Assembly (NCBI RefSeq): GCF_002927635.1
Contig: NZ_PRDS01000002.1
Span: forward strand, 186,001 to 250,000
Length of the DNA stretch: 64,000 nucleotides
Direction of reading: 5' to 3'
Source: Albidovulum inexpectatum
GTDB taxonomy: Bacteria; Pseudomonadota; Alphaproteobacteria; Rhodobacterales; Rhodobacteraceae
The notes beneath the pieces were generated by a model. That model was not told the DNA's origin, searched no databases, and saw nothing but the letters and a program-made list of their open reading frames with translations. The translations under genes and the position numbers were made by a program. Each line of letters begins with the position of its first letter. Position 1 is the first letter of the stretch. Below, piece by piece: positions 36,571 through 45,673 of the stretch.

Positions 36571-38325
36571 ATGTCACGGCAGATGACCGGTGCGAAAATG
36601 GTGGTGCAGGCGCTGAAGGATCAGGGTGTCGAGGTGGTCTTCGGCTATCCCGGCGGCGCGGTCCTGCCCATCTATGACGAGCTGTTCCAGCAGAACGACA
36701 TCCGCCACATCCTGGTGCGCCACGAACAGGGCGCGGTGCATATGGCCGAAGGCTATGCCCGATCGACCGGCAAACCCGGCGTGGTGCTGGTGACGTCGGG
36801 ACCGGGCGCGACCAATGCGGTGACGGGCCTGACCGATGCGCTGATGGATTCGATCCCGATCGTCGTCCTGTCGGGTCAGGTTCCGACCTTCATGATCGGT
36901 ACCGATGGTTTTCAGGAGGCCGACACGGTTGGGATCACCCGCCCCTGCACCAAGCACAATTGGCTGGTCAAGGACACGGACAGGCTGGCCGAGACGATCC
37001 ACCAGGCATTCCACGTCGCCACGAAAGGCCGCCCCGGCCCCGTGCTGATCGACATTCCGAAGGATGTGCAGTTCGCCTCGGGCACCTACGTTCCGCCCAA
37101 GGCCGCGAGAACCGATCACTACCAGCCCCGGGTCAAGGGGGATATCGAGGCGATCACACGACTTGTCGAACTGATGGAAACGGCCGAGCGGCCGATCTTC
37201 TATACCGGCGGGGGCGTCATCAATTCCGGCCCGGCGGCCAGCCAGCTTCTGCGCGAGCTGGTGGATGCGACGGGATTCCCCATCACCTCGACCCTGATGG
37301 GGCTCGGGGCCTACCCGGCCAGCGGCAAGCACTGGCTGGGGATGCTGGGCATGCACGGCCTGTACGAAGCCAACATGGCGATGCACGACTGCGACCTGAT
37401 GATCAATCTGGGCGCGCGCTTTGACGACCGTATCACCGGACGGATCGCCGATTTCAGCCCGCATTCGAAGAAGGCGCATGTCGATATCGACCCCTCGTCG
37501 ATCAACAAGGTGATCCATGTCGATATTCCGATCGTCGGCGATGTGGGGCATGTGATCGAGGATATCCTCAAGGTCTGGAAGGCCCGTGGCCGCAAGGTCA
37601 ACCACGAGGGTCTGGCCAGATGGTGGGCCCAGATCGAGGAATGGAAGAAGGTCAATTGCCTATCCTACAAGCCATCCGACAAGATCATCAAGCCGCAATA
37701 CGCCCTGCAGCGGCTGGAGGCCCTGACCAAGGATCGCGACCGCTACATCACGACCGAAGTCGGCCAGCACCAGATGTGGGCCGCGCAGTTCCTGGGCTTC
37801 GAGGCGCCGAACCGCTGGATGACGTCGGGCGGATTGGGCACGATGGGATATGGCCTGCCCGCCTCGATCGGCGTCCAGATCGCCCATCCCGAGGCGCTGG
37901 TCATCAATGTCGCGGGCGAGGCCTCGTGGCTGATGAACATGCAGGAAATGGGCACGGCGGTGCAGTTCCGCGCTCCGGTCAAGCAGTTCATCCTGAACAA
38001 CGAACGCCTTGGCATGGTGCGCCAGTGGCAGCAGCTGCTGCATGGCGAACGCTATTCGCAAAGCTGGTCCGAGGCCCTGCCCGATTTCGTCAAGCTGGCC
38101 GAGGCCTTTGGCTGCGGCGGCGCCAAGGTGGACAATCCGGCCGATCTGGACGACGCGATCCGCATGATGATCGACTATGACGGCCCGTTCATTCTGGACG
38201 TCCTGGTCGAAAAGCACGAAAACTGCTTCCCGATGATACCTTCGGGCAAGCCGCATAACGAGATGCTGCTGGGCGACGCCTCGACCGAAGGCGCGATCCA
38301 GGCTGGCGGCGCGGTGCTTGTGTGA
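36571..38325 (+). CDS. ilvB: acetolactate synthase large subunit
   Basis: Thiamine-diphosphate enzyme for the first common step of valine, leucine and isoleucine synthesis. The 584-residue protein has the N-terminal ThDP-binding domain (VVFGYPGGAVLPIYDEL, catalytic Glu in VRHEQGAVHMAEGYAR), the FAD-like central domain and the C-terminal ThDP domain. In the C-terminal metal motif, the expected Gly-Asp-Gly is Gly-Glu-Ala (VAGEASWLMNMQE), as in many alphaproteobacterial enzymes. ATG 36571 (MSRQMTGAKM) is the usual start, with GGAG and CAGGA upstream. It is controlled by the attenuator just before it and followed after 26 bases by ilvH. Feedback inhibition by valine would act through IlvH. Confidence 0.97.
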   Translation: MSRQMTGAKMVVQALKDQGVEVVFGYPGGAVLPIYDELFQQNDIRHILVRHEQGAVHMAEGYARSTGKPGVVLVTSGPGATNAVTGLTDALMDSIPIVVLSGQVPTFMIGTDGFQEADTVGITRPCTKHNWLVKDTDRLAETIHQAFHVATKGRPGPVLIDIPKDVQFASGTYVPPKAARTDHYQPRVKGDIEAITRLVELMETAERPIFYTGGGVINSGPAASQLLRELVDATGFPITSTLMGLGAYPASGKHWLGMLGMHGLYEANMAMHDCDLMINLGARFDDRITGRIADFSPHSKKAHVDIDPSSINKVIHVDIPIVGDVGHVIEDILKVWKARGRKVNHEGLARWWAQIEEWKKVNCLSYKPSDKIIKPQYALQRLEALTKDRDRYITTEVGQHQMWAAQFLGFEAPNRWMTSGGLGTMGYGLPASIGVQIAHPEALVINVAGEASWLMNMQEMGTAVQFRAPVKQFILNNERLGMVRQWQQLLHGERYSQSWSEALPDFVKLAEAFGCGGAKVDNPADLDDAIRMMIDYDGPFILDVLVEKHENCFPMIPSGKPHNEMLLGDASTEGAIQAGGAVLV

Positions 38326-38351
38326 TCGCGCGACAAGGAGGAACGGGGCAA

Positions 38352-38912
38352 ATGTCGGCACTGAAGATCAAGAGAGGCGCATCCAGCCATTCGGCCTATG
38401 ACCTGCGCGACCCCCACGCGGAGCTGAACGAGACCCACACCCTAGCCGTTCTGGTGGACAACGAAGCTGGCGTTCTGGCGCGCGTGATCGGCCTGTTTTC
38501 CGGGCGAGGCTACAATATCGAAAGCCTGACCGTGGCCGAGGTCGATCATCAGGGCCACCGGTCGCGCATCACGATCGTCACGCGCGGCACCCCCAGCGTG
38601 ATCGAGCAGATCAAGGCCCAGCTTGGCCGGCTGGTGCCGGTGCATGACGTGCATGACCTGACGGTCGAGGGCCCCGCGGTCGAACGCGAGCTGGCGCTGT
38701 TCAAGGTCGTCGGCACCGGCGAAAAGCGCATCGAGGCTCTGCGTCTGGCCGAGATCTTTCGCGCCAATGTCGTCGATTCGACCTTGCAGAGCTTCGTGTT
38801 CGAGATCACGGGAACGCCCGACAAGATCGACGCCTTTGCCGATCTGATGCGCCCCTTGGGTCTGACCGACGTGGCGCGCACCGGCGTGGCCGCTCTCAGC
38901 CGCGGCGCCTGA
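38352..38912 (+). CDS. ilvH: acetolactate synthase small (regulatory) subunit
   Basis: Activates IlvB and gives it feedback sensitivity. The 186-residue protein has an N-terminal ACT domain (about residues 28-102) with HTLAVLVDNEAGVLARVIGLF and GRGYNIESLTV, and a C-terminal domain typical of IlvH (about 105-185). ATG 38352 (MSALKIKRG) has AAGGAGGA at ten bases; a ten-residue longer reading has none. The first 25 residues form an extension seen in alphaproteobacterial forms. It is cotranscribed with ilvB. A large hairpin follows; ilvC is not in the window. Confidence 0.96.
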   Translation: MSALKIKRGASSHSAYDLRDPHAELNETHTLAVLVDNEAGVLARVIGLFSGRGYNIESLTVAEVDHQGHRSRITIVTRGTPSVIEQIKAQLGRLVPVHDVHDLTVEGPAVERELALFKVVGTGEKRIEALRLAEIFRANVVDSTLQSFVFEITGTPDKIDAFADLMRPLGLTDVARTGVAALSRGA

Positions 38913-38932
38913 ACCGGAATGCTTCGACAACG

Positions 38933-38963
38933 AAAAGGGCCCCGAAGTCCTGCTTCGGGGCCC
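38933..38963 (-). terminator. terminator between ilvH and EF-hand gene
   Basis: An 11-bp perfect stem GGGCCCCGAAG / CTTCGGGGCCC with a 5-base loop. On the minus strand TTTTCG follows, so it best terminates the EF-hand gene; on plus it would serve ilvBH with a weak tail. Confidence 0.8.
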
Positions 38964-39007
38964 ATCGTCTTCTGCGCTATCGTCCTGACCGTTCGCCAGT
39001 GACGATA

Positions 39008-39247
39008 TCAGTTGGGCAGAACGCCCGCTTCCTGCGCAGCGGCCAGCTCGTCGGCATCCACCTGGCCGTCACCATTGGCGTCGACGGTGGCAAAAACCTC
39101 GTCGGTCAGATCGGGATAGGCAGCGCGCAGCTCCTCGATCGAATAGGTGCCATTGCCGTCGGTGTCGCTGACAACCGTCTGCGCATTGGCCGCCACGGCC
39201 AGGATTGCTGTGCCAAGAACGAGAGCCAGCGTGTTGATCGTTTTCAT
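39008..39247 (-). CDS. small secreted EF-hand calcium-binding protein
   Basis: A 79-residue precursor. The signal peptide (about residues 1-22) ends near VAANAQ. The mature part is two EF-hand loops, DTDGNGTYSIEE and DANGDGQVDADE, each with the usual acidic positions 1, 3, 5 and 12 and Gly at position 6. This points to Ca2+ binding in the periplasm as a calmodulin-like minimal pair. ATG 39247 is preceded by AGGAGAG; longer readings are unlikely. The partner protein is unknown. It has its own terminator and stands alone between ilvH and the nrdJ terminator. Curiously a Ca2+/Na+ antiporter gene lies 3 kb away, but no direct link is shown. Confidence 0.85.
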   Translation of the reverse strand: MKTINTLALVLGTAILAVAANAQTVVSDTDGNGTYSIEELRAAYPDLTDEVFATVDANGDGQVDADELAAAQEAGVLPN

Positions 39248-39598
39248 TGTCGTCTCTCCTGTGTAGCGGTCCGCACCATCACAGGCTTGGATCCGCAGTC
39301 GCAAGATATGGCCCCCTGACAAACCCCTTCAAGTGGCCCAGGGGTCGCTTCCGCGCCATGCGCACGAAGTCGCAATGCCAATGCGCGGTTTGCCGCCAAG
39401 GCTGCGCAGATTTGCGCGCAAACGCCCATTCACCGAAACGGGCGCACCCCCTTGCGAGAAAGAAAGCGGGGGGCCATGGCCCCCCGAAGTTCTGGCCGTT
39501 CAGGCTCGGCCTTGGTACCGCTCGTCGCTTCTTGCCTGCGGCCTGAACCGGTGGGCGGGTCCGATCTGGCCGGGCCCGCCAGTTTCACTGTCCCATTC
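39248..39598. other. non-coding stretch between EF-hand gene and nrdJ
   Basis: About 350 bases. It holds the presumed promoter of the EF-hand gene next to 39248 and the nrdJ terminator at 39461-39485. I see no convincing gene in the remainder; open frames here lack ribosome binding sites and family resemblance. Confidence 0.6.
39461..39485 (-). terminator. terminator downstream of nrdJ
   Basis: Six G/C pairs (GGGGGG / CCCCCC) with a CCATGG loop that is itself self-complementary; on the minus strand it is followed by GCTTTCTTTCT. It lies 113 bases past the nrdJ stop codon. Confidence 0.65.
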
Positions 39599-42500
39599 TC
39601 AGCTGCAGCCGCTGGTGCCGCCGCAGGTATTGCACTTCAGGCAGGTGCCATTGCGCACCAGCGTATAGTTTCCGCATTCGCCGCAGGGATCGCCTTCGTA
39701 GCCCTGCAGCTTGGCCTTGGTGCGCGCATCCATCGTCACGCTTGCCGCCGCCACCGCGGTTTCCGAGGCAACAGCGGCCACTGCCGCGGCCTGGGTCGCA
39801 ATCGACGCGGCGTCCTCGACCGATGTGCCGCCCAGGCCAATCAGCTCCTGCGGCAGGCGCTTGCGCAAGTAGCCGGTCGAGGAGATCTGCTTCAGCACTT
39901 CCAGCGACTTCGATGTCTGGTCGACACTGGCCGCGGCCGTTCCCCGACCCTCGTCCGCGCCGCCGCCCAGATCATCGAAGGACGCGCCCTGCGGCTTCAC
40001 ATGGGCCAGATCCGTGCGGTCGAGATAGCTGATCGCCAGTTCACGGAAGATGTAGTCAAGGATCGACGTCGCCTGCTTGATCGAGTCGTTGCCCTGCACC
40101 ATGCCCGCCGGTTCGAACTTGGTGAAGGTGAAGGCGTCCACGAATTCCTCCAGCGGCACGCCATATTGCAGGCCGACCGACACCGCGATGGCGAAATTGT
40201 TCATCATCGCCCGGAAGCCCGCGCCTTCCTTGTGCATGTCGATGAAGATCTCGCCCAGCGAGCCATCGGAATATTCGCCCGTGCGCAGATAGACCTTGTG
40301 GCCGCCCACGATGGCCTTTTGGGTATAGCCCTTGCGCCGATCGGGCAGCTTGCGACGGCCCCGCGCGACCTCCTTGACGATGATCTTCTCGACGACCTTT
40401 TCGGCCAGGACGGCGGCCTTTTCCTGCGGGCTGCCCGAAGCCAGGATTTCCTCGGCCTCGTCGTCGTCCTCGACCAGCGCCGAGGCCAGAGGCTGGCTCA
40501 GCTTCGATCCGTCACGATAGAGCGCATTGGCCTTGACGCCCAACTGCCAGGAAAGCTCGTAGGCCGCCAGAACATCCTCGATCGTGGCCGAGTTCGGCAT
40601 GTTGATCGTCTTGGAGATCGCACCCGAAATGAAGCTCTGCGCGGCCGCCATCATGCGGATATGGCTTTCGACCGAAAGGAAGCGCTTGCCCTTCTTGCCG
40701 CAGGGATTGGCGCAATCGAAGACCGCGTAATGCTTCGGATCCAGATGCGGCGCACCCTCCAGCGTCATCGTCCCGCAGACATGGTCATTGGCTTCCTCGA
40801 TCTGGCGGCGGGTAAAGCCCAAATGCCGCAACAGGTCGAAGGACGGGTCGTTCAGCTTCTCGGCCGGGATGCCCAGGGTCTCGCGGCAGAATTCCTCGCC
40901 CAGCGTCCACTGGTTGAAGACGAACCGGATGTCAAAGGCCGTGGGCAGCGCGGCCTCGATCCGGTCCAGCTGCTCCTTGCCGAAGCCGTGGCCGATCAGC
41001 GTCGTGTGGTTGATGCCGGGGCAATTGCCAAGGCTGCCATGACCCACGGCATAGGCGACGATCTCTTCGATCTCGGCGCTCGAATAGCCCAACTTTTCCA
41101 AGGCTGCCGGAACCGAACGGTTGATGATCTTGAAATAGCCGCCGCCCGCGAGCTTCTTGAACTTCACAAGGGCAAAGTCGGGCTCGATCCCGGTGGTGTC
41201 GCAGTCCATCACAAGGCCGATCGTGCCGGTCGGCGCAATCACGGTCGTCTGCGCGTTGCGATAGCCATGCGCCTCGCCCAGTTTCAGCGCATCGTCCCAG
41301 GCCTTGCGGGCAAGCTCGGACAGGGTCTTGTCGGGGCAGTTCGCGTGGTCCAGCGCCACCGGCTTGACGGCCAGACCTTCATAACCGTCGGTTTCGCCAT
41401 GCGCCGCGCGGCGATGGTTGCGGATCACGCGCAACATGTGGGGCGCGTTGCGCTCATAGGCCGGGAAGGCCCCAAGCTCGCCCGCCATCTCGGCCGAGGT
41501 CGCATAGGCGACGCCCGTCATGATGGCCGTCAGCGCACCGCACAGCGCTCGGCCTTCATCCGAGTCGTAGGGCAGACCCATGTTCATCAGCAGGCCGCCG
41601 ATATTGGCATAGCCCAGACCCAGCGTGCGGAAATCATAGGATCGCTGTGCGATCTCCTTGCTGGGGAACTGCGCCATCATCACGCTGATTTCCAGCGTGA
41701 TCGTCCACAGCCGCGTGGCGTGAACATAGGCCTCGGCATCGAACTTTCCGTCGCGATAGAAGGTCAGAAGGTTCATCGACGCCAAGTTGCAGGCCGTGTC
41801 GTCAAGGAACATGTATTCCGAGCACGGGTTCGAGCCGCGGATCTCGCCATCCTCGGGGCAGGTATGCCAGGCGTTGATCGTGTCGTGGAACTGGATGCCC
41901 GGATCGGCGCAGGCCCAGGCGGCATGGCCCACCTGCTGCCACAACTCGCGCGCCTTCACGACCTTGGCAACCGAACCGTCCGTGCGGCGGATCAGCTCCC
42001 AGTCGGCATCCTCGCGCACGGCCTTCAGGAAGGCATCGGTCACACGCACCGAGTTGTTCGAGTTCTGTCCCGAGACCGACGCATATGCTTCGGAATCCCA
42101 GTCCGTGTCATAGGTCGGGAATTCGATGCTGTCATAACCCTGGCGGGCATAGTCCAGCACGCGCTTGACATAGGTTTCGGGGATCATCGCCCGGCGCGCG
42201 GCACGGATCGCGGCCTTGAGTGCGGCGTTCCTTGCCGGGTCGCAGGCGTCCTCTTCGGCGCCATCCCATTTGCGAATCGCGGCAAAGATCTCGTTCAGGT
42301 GTTTTTCGTGGGTCTTCGAGCCCGCGACCAGCGCCGCGACCTTCTGCTCTTCGATCACCTTCCAGTTGATGAACTGTTCGATGTCGGGGTGATCCATGTC
42401 CACGATCACCATCTTGGCCGCGCGCCGCGTGGTGCCACCCGACTTGATCGCGCCGGCGGCCCGGTCGCCGATCTTCAGGAAGCCCATGAGCCCCGACGAC

Positions 42501-43249
42501 TTGCCGCCCCCCGACAGGGGCTCGCCCTCGCCGCGCAGGCTCGAGAAGTTCGTGCCCGTGCCCGAGCCATACTTGAACAGGCGCGCCTCGCGCACCCACA
42601 GGTCCATGATGCCGCCTTCGTTCACCAGGTCATCGCTGACCGACTGGATGAAGCAGGCATGCGGCTGGGGATGCTCATAGGCCGAGGCCGACTTGACCAG
42701 CTTGCCGGTGAAGGGATCGACGTAGAAATGCCCCTGCGCCGGGCCGTCGATGCCATAGGCCCAGTGCAGCCCGGTGTTGAACCATTGCGGGCTGTTGGGC
42801 GCGGCCATCTGGCGCGCCAGCATGTAGCGCATCTCGTCGAAATAGGCCCGCGCGTCTTCCTCGGACGAGAAATACCCGCCCTTCCAGCCCCAATAGGCCC
42901 AGGCGCCGGCCAGCCGATCAAAGACCTGACGGGCCGAGGATTCTCCCACGAAGCGTTCGCTTTCGGGCAGCTCGGCAAGCGCCGCCTCATCGGCGACCGA
43001 ACGCCACAGGAATTCCGGCACGCCCTTTTCGCGCACCTTCTTCAGCCGCGCGGGCACGCCGGCCTTGCGGAAATATTTCTGTGCCAGAACGTCCGAGGCA
43101 ACCTGGCTCCAGCTTTCGGGGACTTCGACGCGATCGTTGCGGAAAACGACGGTGCCGTCGGGATTGCGGATTTCCGACACCGTGGTCCGAAACTTGATGC
43201 CCGCATAGGCATCTTCCCCGGCCTTCGTGAATCTGCGTTCGATCTTCAT
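39599..43249 (-). CDS. nrdJ: adenosylcobalamin-dependent ribonucleotide reductase (class II)
   Basis: Reduces ribonucleotides to deoxyribonucleotides with or without oxygen, using adenosyl-B12 to make the thiyl radical. The 1216-residue protein is of the long NrdJ type. It shows [18 protein letters not shown] (about residues 135-152), the active-site motif [19 protein letters not shown], an [11 protein letters not shown] substrate-binding loop, and a C-terminal cysteine cluster ([23 protein letters not shown]) that works as redox relay or zinc ribbon. ATG 43249 ([11 protein letters not shown]) is the family start; longer readings run into the promoter. A near-consensus NrdR box lies 141 bases upstream. 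No other RNR gene is in the window. Confidence 0.96.
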   Translation of the reverse strand: MKIERRFTKAGEDAYAGIKFRTTVSEIRNPDGTVVFRNDRVEVPESWSQVASDVLAQKYFRKAGVPARLKKVREKGVPEFLWRSVADEAALAELPESERFVGESSARQVFDRLAGAWAYWGWKGGYFSSEEDARAYFDEMRYMLARQMAAPNSPQWFNTGLHWAYGIDGPAQGHFYVDPFTGKLVKSASAYEHPQPHACFIQSVSDDLVNEGGIMDLWVREARLFKYGSGTGTNFSSLRGEGEPLSGGGKSSGLMGFLKIGDRAAGAIKSGGTTRRAAKMVIVDMDHPDIEQFINWKVIEEQKVAALVAGSKTHEKHLNEIFAAIRKWDGAEEDACDPARNAALKAAIRAARRAMIPETYVKRVLDYARQGYDSIEFPTYDTDWDSEAYASVSGQNSNNSVRVTDAFLKAVREDADWELIRRTDGSVAKVVKARELWQQVGHAAWACADPGIQFHDTINAWHTCPEDGEIRGSNPCSEYMFLDDTACNLASMNLLTFYRDGKFDAEAYVHATRLWTITLEISVMMAQFPSKEIAQRSYDFRTLGLGYANIGGLLMNMGLPYDSDEGRALCGALTAIMTGVAYATSAEMAGELGAFPAYERNAPHMLRVIRNHRRAAHGETDGYEGLAVKPVALDHANCPDKTLSELARKAWDDALKLGEAHGYRNAQTTVIAPTGTIGLVMDCDTTGIEPDFALVKFKKLAGGGYFKIINRSVPAALEKLGYSSAEIEEIVAYAVGHGSLGNCPGINHTTLIGHGFGKEQLDRIEAALPTAFDIRFVFNQWTLGEEFCRETLGIPAEKLNDPSFDLLRHLGFTRRQIEEANDHVCGTMTLEGAPHLDPKHYAVFDCANPCGKKGKRFLSVESHIRMMAAAQSFISGAISKTINMPNSATIEDVLAAYELSWQLGVKANALYRDGSKLSQPLASALVEDDDEAEEILASGSPQEKAAVLAEKVVEKIIVKEVARGRRKLPDRRKGYTQKAIVGGHKVYLRTGEYSDGSLGEIFIDMHKEGAGFRAMMNNFAIAVSVGLQYGVPLEEFVDAFTFTKFEPAGMVQGNDSIKQATSILDYIFRELAISYLDRTDLAHVKPQGASFDDLGGGADEGRGTAAASVDQTSKSLEVLKQISSTGYLRKRLPQELIGLGGTSVEDAASIATQAAAVAAVASETAVAAASVTMDARTKAKLQGYEGDPCGECGNYTLVRNGTCLKCNTCGGTSGCS

Positions 43250-43665
43250 CTCTGTCCCATCCTTGGTCGTCACATGCGCGGCGCGCGAAAACTTCGACTG
43301 ACAGACGGACACACCTTCCCAGCCGCGGGCAACGGCCCCGCGTCGACGCCGACCTTGACGTCGGTGCGAACGGTTGGTGATCCAGCCTGCCACTAAATAT
43401 TGTGGCCTACACTCTGCAGAACACAAACTGACGTAGCGGGCGCCGGTTGGTCAACGAATTTTTTTCGCTTTTCCACAGCGATTTTCTGTTGACGAAGGCC
43501 GCATGGCGGGCCGGCTTGATTCACCTGTGGGGCGCCGCCTCTCGCCGCCGGAACCGACTCGGCCGAAACATTGCTTGCGTTTCCAAGGATTGACGGGCGC
43601 AGTTCGCACGCCGTCTGAAATCCGGGGCGACCCCGGTGCGGGACGGACGCGGAGCGGCAGGTGAA
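43250..43665. other. nrdJ upstream region, non-coding
   Basis: About 415 bases between nrdJ and tRNA-Pro. It contains the NrdR-type box at 43390-43405 and an AT-rich run around 43455-43480 that may hold the promoter. No coding frame is convincing; an 80-codon minus-strand frame overlaps the tRNA and looks accidental. I looked for a cobalamin riboswitch and saw no match to its conserved boxes. Confidence 0.6.
43390..43405. promoter_or_regulatory. NrdR box of nrdJ
   Basis: CCACTAAATATTGTGG, read on the minus strand as CCACAATATTTAGTGG, matches 14 of 16 positions of the NrdR consensus ACACWATATWTWGTGT. A partial second site, ACAC at 43409-43412 and 43421-43424, lies next to it, about two helical turns away. 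NrdR represses RNR genes when dATP is high. Confidence 0.7.
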
Positions 43666-43742
43666 TGGTCGGGGCGGCGAGATTCGAACTCACGACCTAC
43701 GGTACCCAAAACCGTCGCGCTACCAGGCTGCGCTACGCCCCG
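43666..43742 (-). tRNA. tRNA-Pro(UGG)
   Basis: A 77-base tRNA on the minus strand. The acceptor stem CGGGGCG / CGCCCCG (43736-43742 with 43670-43676), discriminator A and encoded CCA (43666-43668) are present. The anticodon stem ACGGT / ACCGT encloses TTTGGGT, giving anticodon UGG. The T-loop TTCGAAT is present. Confidence 0.95.
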
Positions 43743-43782
43743 ACGAAGCAGTCTCTAGCCCGACACGCGGTCAGAGGCAAGC

Positions 43783-44265
43783 TCAGGAACACGGCCACAG
43801 GGCTTTGTCCTGATCCAGCCGGGGATGACGCATGACCGCCCCCGGCCCCAGTCCCAGCGCCCTGGCCAGGCCGCCGTTGATTTCCAGCACCATCACCGTA
43901 TCCGAAGGACCGGGGATGGGCGTCAGATCCAGAGGCTTTGCCATCGAATGCACGGCCGTGACGCGGCCATCGGGCGCGACAAAGATCATGTCCAGGGGAA
44001 TCAGCGTATTCTTCATCCAGAAGGCCACGGGTCCGGGGCGGTCATAGACGAACAGCATCCCCGCCCCGCGCGGCAGACTTTCGCGGTGCATCAGCCCCCG
44101 CGCACGCTCGGACTCGTCATCGGCAATCTCGACCGAGAATCGCGCGGCCCCTCCGTCCCAGCGGAACTCGGCCACGCCCGGCGCGCAGGCCGCCCACGAC
44201 GCGCCAGCACAGACGAACAGTCCGGCAGCAGCACACGCAAGGCGCGAGCGCCAATGACGGATCAC
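43783..44265 (-). CDS. DUF192 family periplasmic protein
   Basis: A 160-residue precursor with a signal peptide (about residues 1-28, hydrophobic core LACAAAGLFVCAGASWA) and a DUF192 domain: ERARGLMHRESLPRGAGMLFVYD, FWMKNTLIPLDMIFV and VMVLEINGGLARALG. DUF192 proteins are small beta-barrel-like domains of unknown activity, frequent in Gram-negative periplasm. The start is GTG 44265, with GGAG seven bases upstream. It overlaps the stop of the cold-shock gene by four bases (GTGA), so the two are coupled. The coupling of a cold-shock protein with DUF192 recurs in my recollection of Rhodobacteraceae genomes but its reason is not known. Confidence 0.85.
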   Translation of the reverse strand: MIRHWRSRLACAAAGLFVCAGASWAACAPGVAEFRWDGGAARFSVEIADDESERARGLMHRESLPRGAGMLFVYDRPGPVAFWMKNTLIPLDMIFVAPDGRVTAVHSMAKPLDLTPIPGPSDTVMVLEINGGLARALGLGPGAVMRHPRLDQDKALWPCS

Positions 44266-44795
44266 TTCTGCGCTCCGCGCAACGCGACGTCCCAGGCATT
44301 CACCTGCGCAGCCATGCGCCCGCGCTTTCCCTCGATCACCCGCAGGCAAACGGCCTCGCCGGGCTGAAGATCGGCAAAGCCGGACCGGCGCAGCACATCG
44401 ATATGGATGAACACATCCTCGGGCCTGCCAAAGACATTGGCAAATCCGAATCCCTTGGCCTTGTCGAACCATTTCACCCGCGCGGGTTCCAGCGGCAGCG
44501 CAAGGATCTGCTGCATGTCAGCCTCGGAAAGATCCGGTATCGGCGCGGTATTCTCCTCTGGCGGCAGGATCTCGATCACCTCGACCGCCTGGGCGCCGCG
44601 CGCCGTCCTCTGAACGATGACCTTGATTCGAGCATTGTCCGCGACCGAGCTTTGGCCGAAGTTCCGCAAGACATTCGCATGCAGAAGGATATCGCCTTCG
44701 GCACCATCGCCGACCACGAAACCGAATCCCTTGCCGGGGTCGAACCATTTCACGCGGCCCGTAACCACGTTCTGGTCCTGTTGTTGTTCTGCCAT
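44262..44795 (-). CDS. double cold-shock-domain protein
   Basis: A 177-residue protein with two cold-shock domains in tandem: GRVKWFDPGKGFGFV at about residues 13-27 and ARVKWFDKAKGFGFANV at about 105-121. Each carries the RNP1-like aromatic motif and a matching RNP2-like strand (DILLHANVL, DVFIHIDVL). Single-domain CspA proteins are about 70 residues; the two-domain form is common in alphaproteobacteria. It should bind single-stranded RNA or DNA, acting as an RNA chaperone. ATG 44795 is chosen because the protein family begins near MAEQQQ and GGAAACGGA precedes it. It overlaps the DUF192 gene downstream. About 100 bases separate it from pdxH, enough for its own promoter. Confidence 0.9.
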   Translation of the reverse strand: MAEQQQDQNVVTGRVKWFDPGKGFGFVVGDGAEGDILLHANVLRNFGQSSVADNARIKVIVQRTARGAQAVEVIEILPPEENTAPIPDLSEADMQQILALPLEPARVKWFDKAKGFGFANVFGRPEDVFIHIDVLRRSGFADLQPGEAVCLRVIEGKRGRMAAQVNAWDVALRGAQK

Positions 44796-44897
44796 TGTCC
44801 GTTTCCCAATCCCGACGTGACCCTGTGCAGTAAGGGCCGGGCTGTATTCCAGGTTGAACGTGAACATCGGCACTCGGTAATCGCTCTGTGCGTTACA

Positions 44898-45503
44898 TCA
44901 CGGGTAAAGGCGCGTGACATCCCACGATCCGTCCGGACTGGCGCGGCGCCACCGGAAACGGTCGTGCAGCCTGAAAGGCCCGTCCGCCCAGAACTCGATT
45001 TCCAGGGGCGTGATCCGAATGCCGCCCCAGAAGGGCGGGCGCTTTGGATTCACCCCCTGTTCCGCCGTGACGCGCGCGACTTCGGCAAGCAATGCCGCGC
45101 GCGACGAAAGAGGTTCGGACTGACGCGAAGCCCACGCACCCAGCCTGCTTTTCAGCGAACGCGAGGCGAAATAGGCATCTGCCTTTTCCCCCTCTTCGCG
45201 ACTTGTCAGGCCCCTTACTCGTATCTGTCGTCTTAGCGACTTCCAGTGTAGCACGAAAGCCGCCTTGCCGGATCGGGCGATTTCCTTCGCCTTAACCGAC
45301 CCGTAATTCGTGTAGAAGATAAAGGCGTCCGGCTCAATCTCTTTCAACAGGACCATGCGTACATTTGGCAGGCCTTGTTCATCCACCGTGGCAAGCGCGA
45401 TGGCATTGGGGTCGTTCGGCTCCAACGGCTCGGCCTCGGCCAGCCAGCGGCGCGCAATCGCGAACGGATCATCCCCGGCGAAGATACCTGTCCGGTCAGT
45501 CAT
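44898..45503 (-). CDS. pdxH: pyridoxamine/pyridoxine 5'-phosphate oxidase
   Basis: Last step of pyridoxal phosphate synthesis and salvage, an FMN enzyme using O2. The 201-residue protein shows the flavin-binding split-barrel pattern: [42 protein letters not shown], and the C-terminal ending WDVTRLYP typical of PdxH. ATG 45503 ([14 protein letters not shown]) has GGGAAGGGA upstream at a good distance; a longer reading to 45626 has no support. It is divergent from fabI across 170 bases. PLP made here is needed by the MocR regulator and the aminotransferase also encoded in the window. Confidence 0.96.
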   Translation of the reverse strand: MTDRTGIFAGDDPFAIARRWLAEAEPLEPNDPNAIALATVDEQGLPNVRMVLLKEIEPDAFIFYTNYGSVKAKEIARSGKAAFVLHWKSLRRQIRVRGLTSREEGEKADAYFASRSLKSRLGAWASRQSEPLSSRAALLAEVARVTAEQGVNPKRPPFWGGIRITPLEIEFWADGPFRLHDRFRWRRASPDGSWDVTRLYP

Positions 45504-45610
45504 GTCTTTCCCTTCCCCGACCGAACACACCACACTGGCGCGCACATCGCAAGCATGGTTGCGACGCTCGGGGTGATCGACGCGCCATTTCACCGGCAGC
45601 CTGCCCAGTC

Positions 45611-45639
45611 TTGAAGCCGGGTGCAACTTCGCCTAATGC
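45611..45639 (+). promoter_or_regulatory. promoter of fabI
   Basis: -35 TTGAAG (45611-45616), 17-base spacer, -10 TAATGC (45634-45639), 34 bases upstream of the fabI ATG. Confidence 0.6.
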
Positions 45640-45673
45640 TTGCAAACCAATCGAAATCGGCACGGGGACAGAC

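Noticed and set aside
39452-43396. A 1314-codon open frame on the plus strand, antisense to nrdJ
   Set aside because: It is the mirror of a highly biased GC-rich gene; no ribosome binding site, no domain resemblance, and the opposite strand is a clear class II RNR.
43250-43440. Possible cobalamin riboswitch before nrdJ
   Set aside because: A GCCAC-like element is part of the NrdR box palindrome; I could not find the conserved B12 box or supporting stems by eye.
43451-43693. An 80-codon minus-strand frame near tRNA-Pro
   Set aside because: It overlaps the tRNA 3' part, has no ribosome binding site and no recognisable domain.
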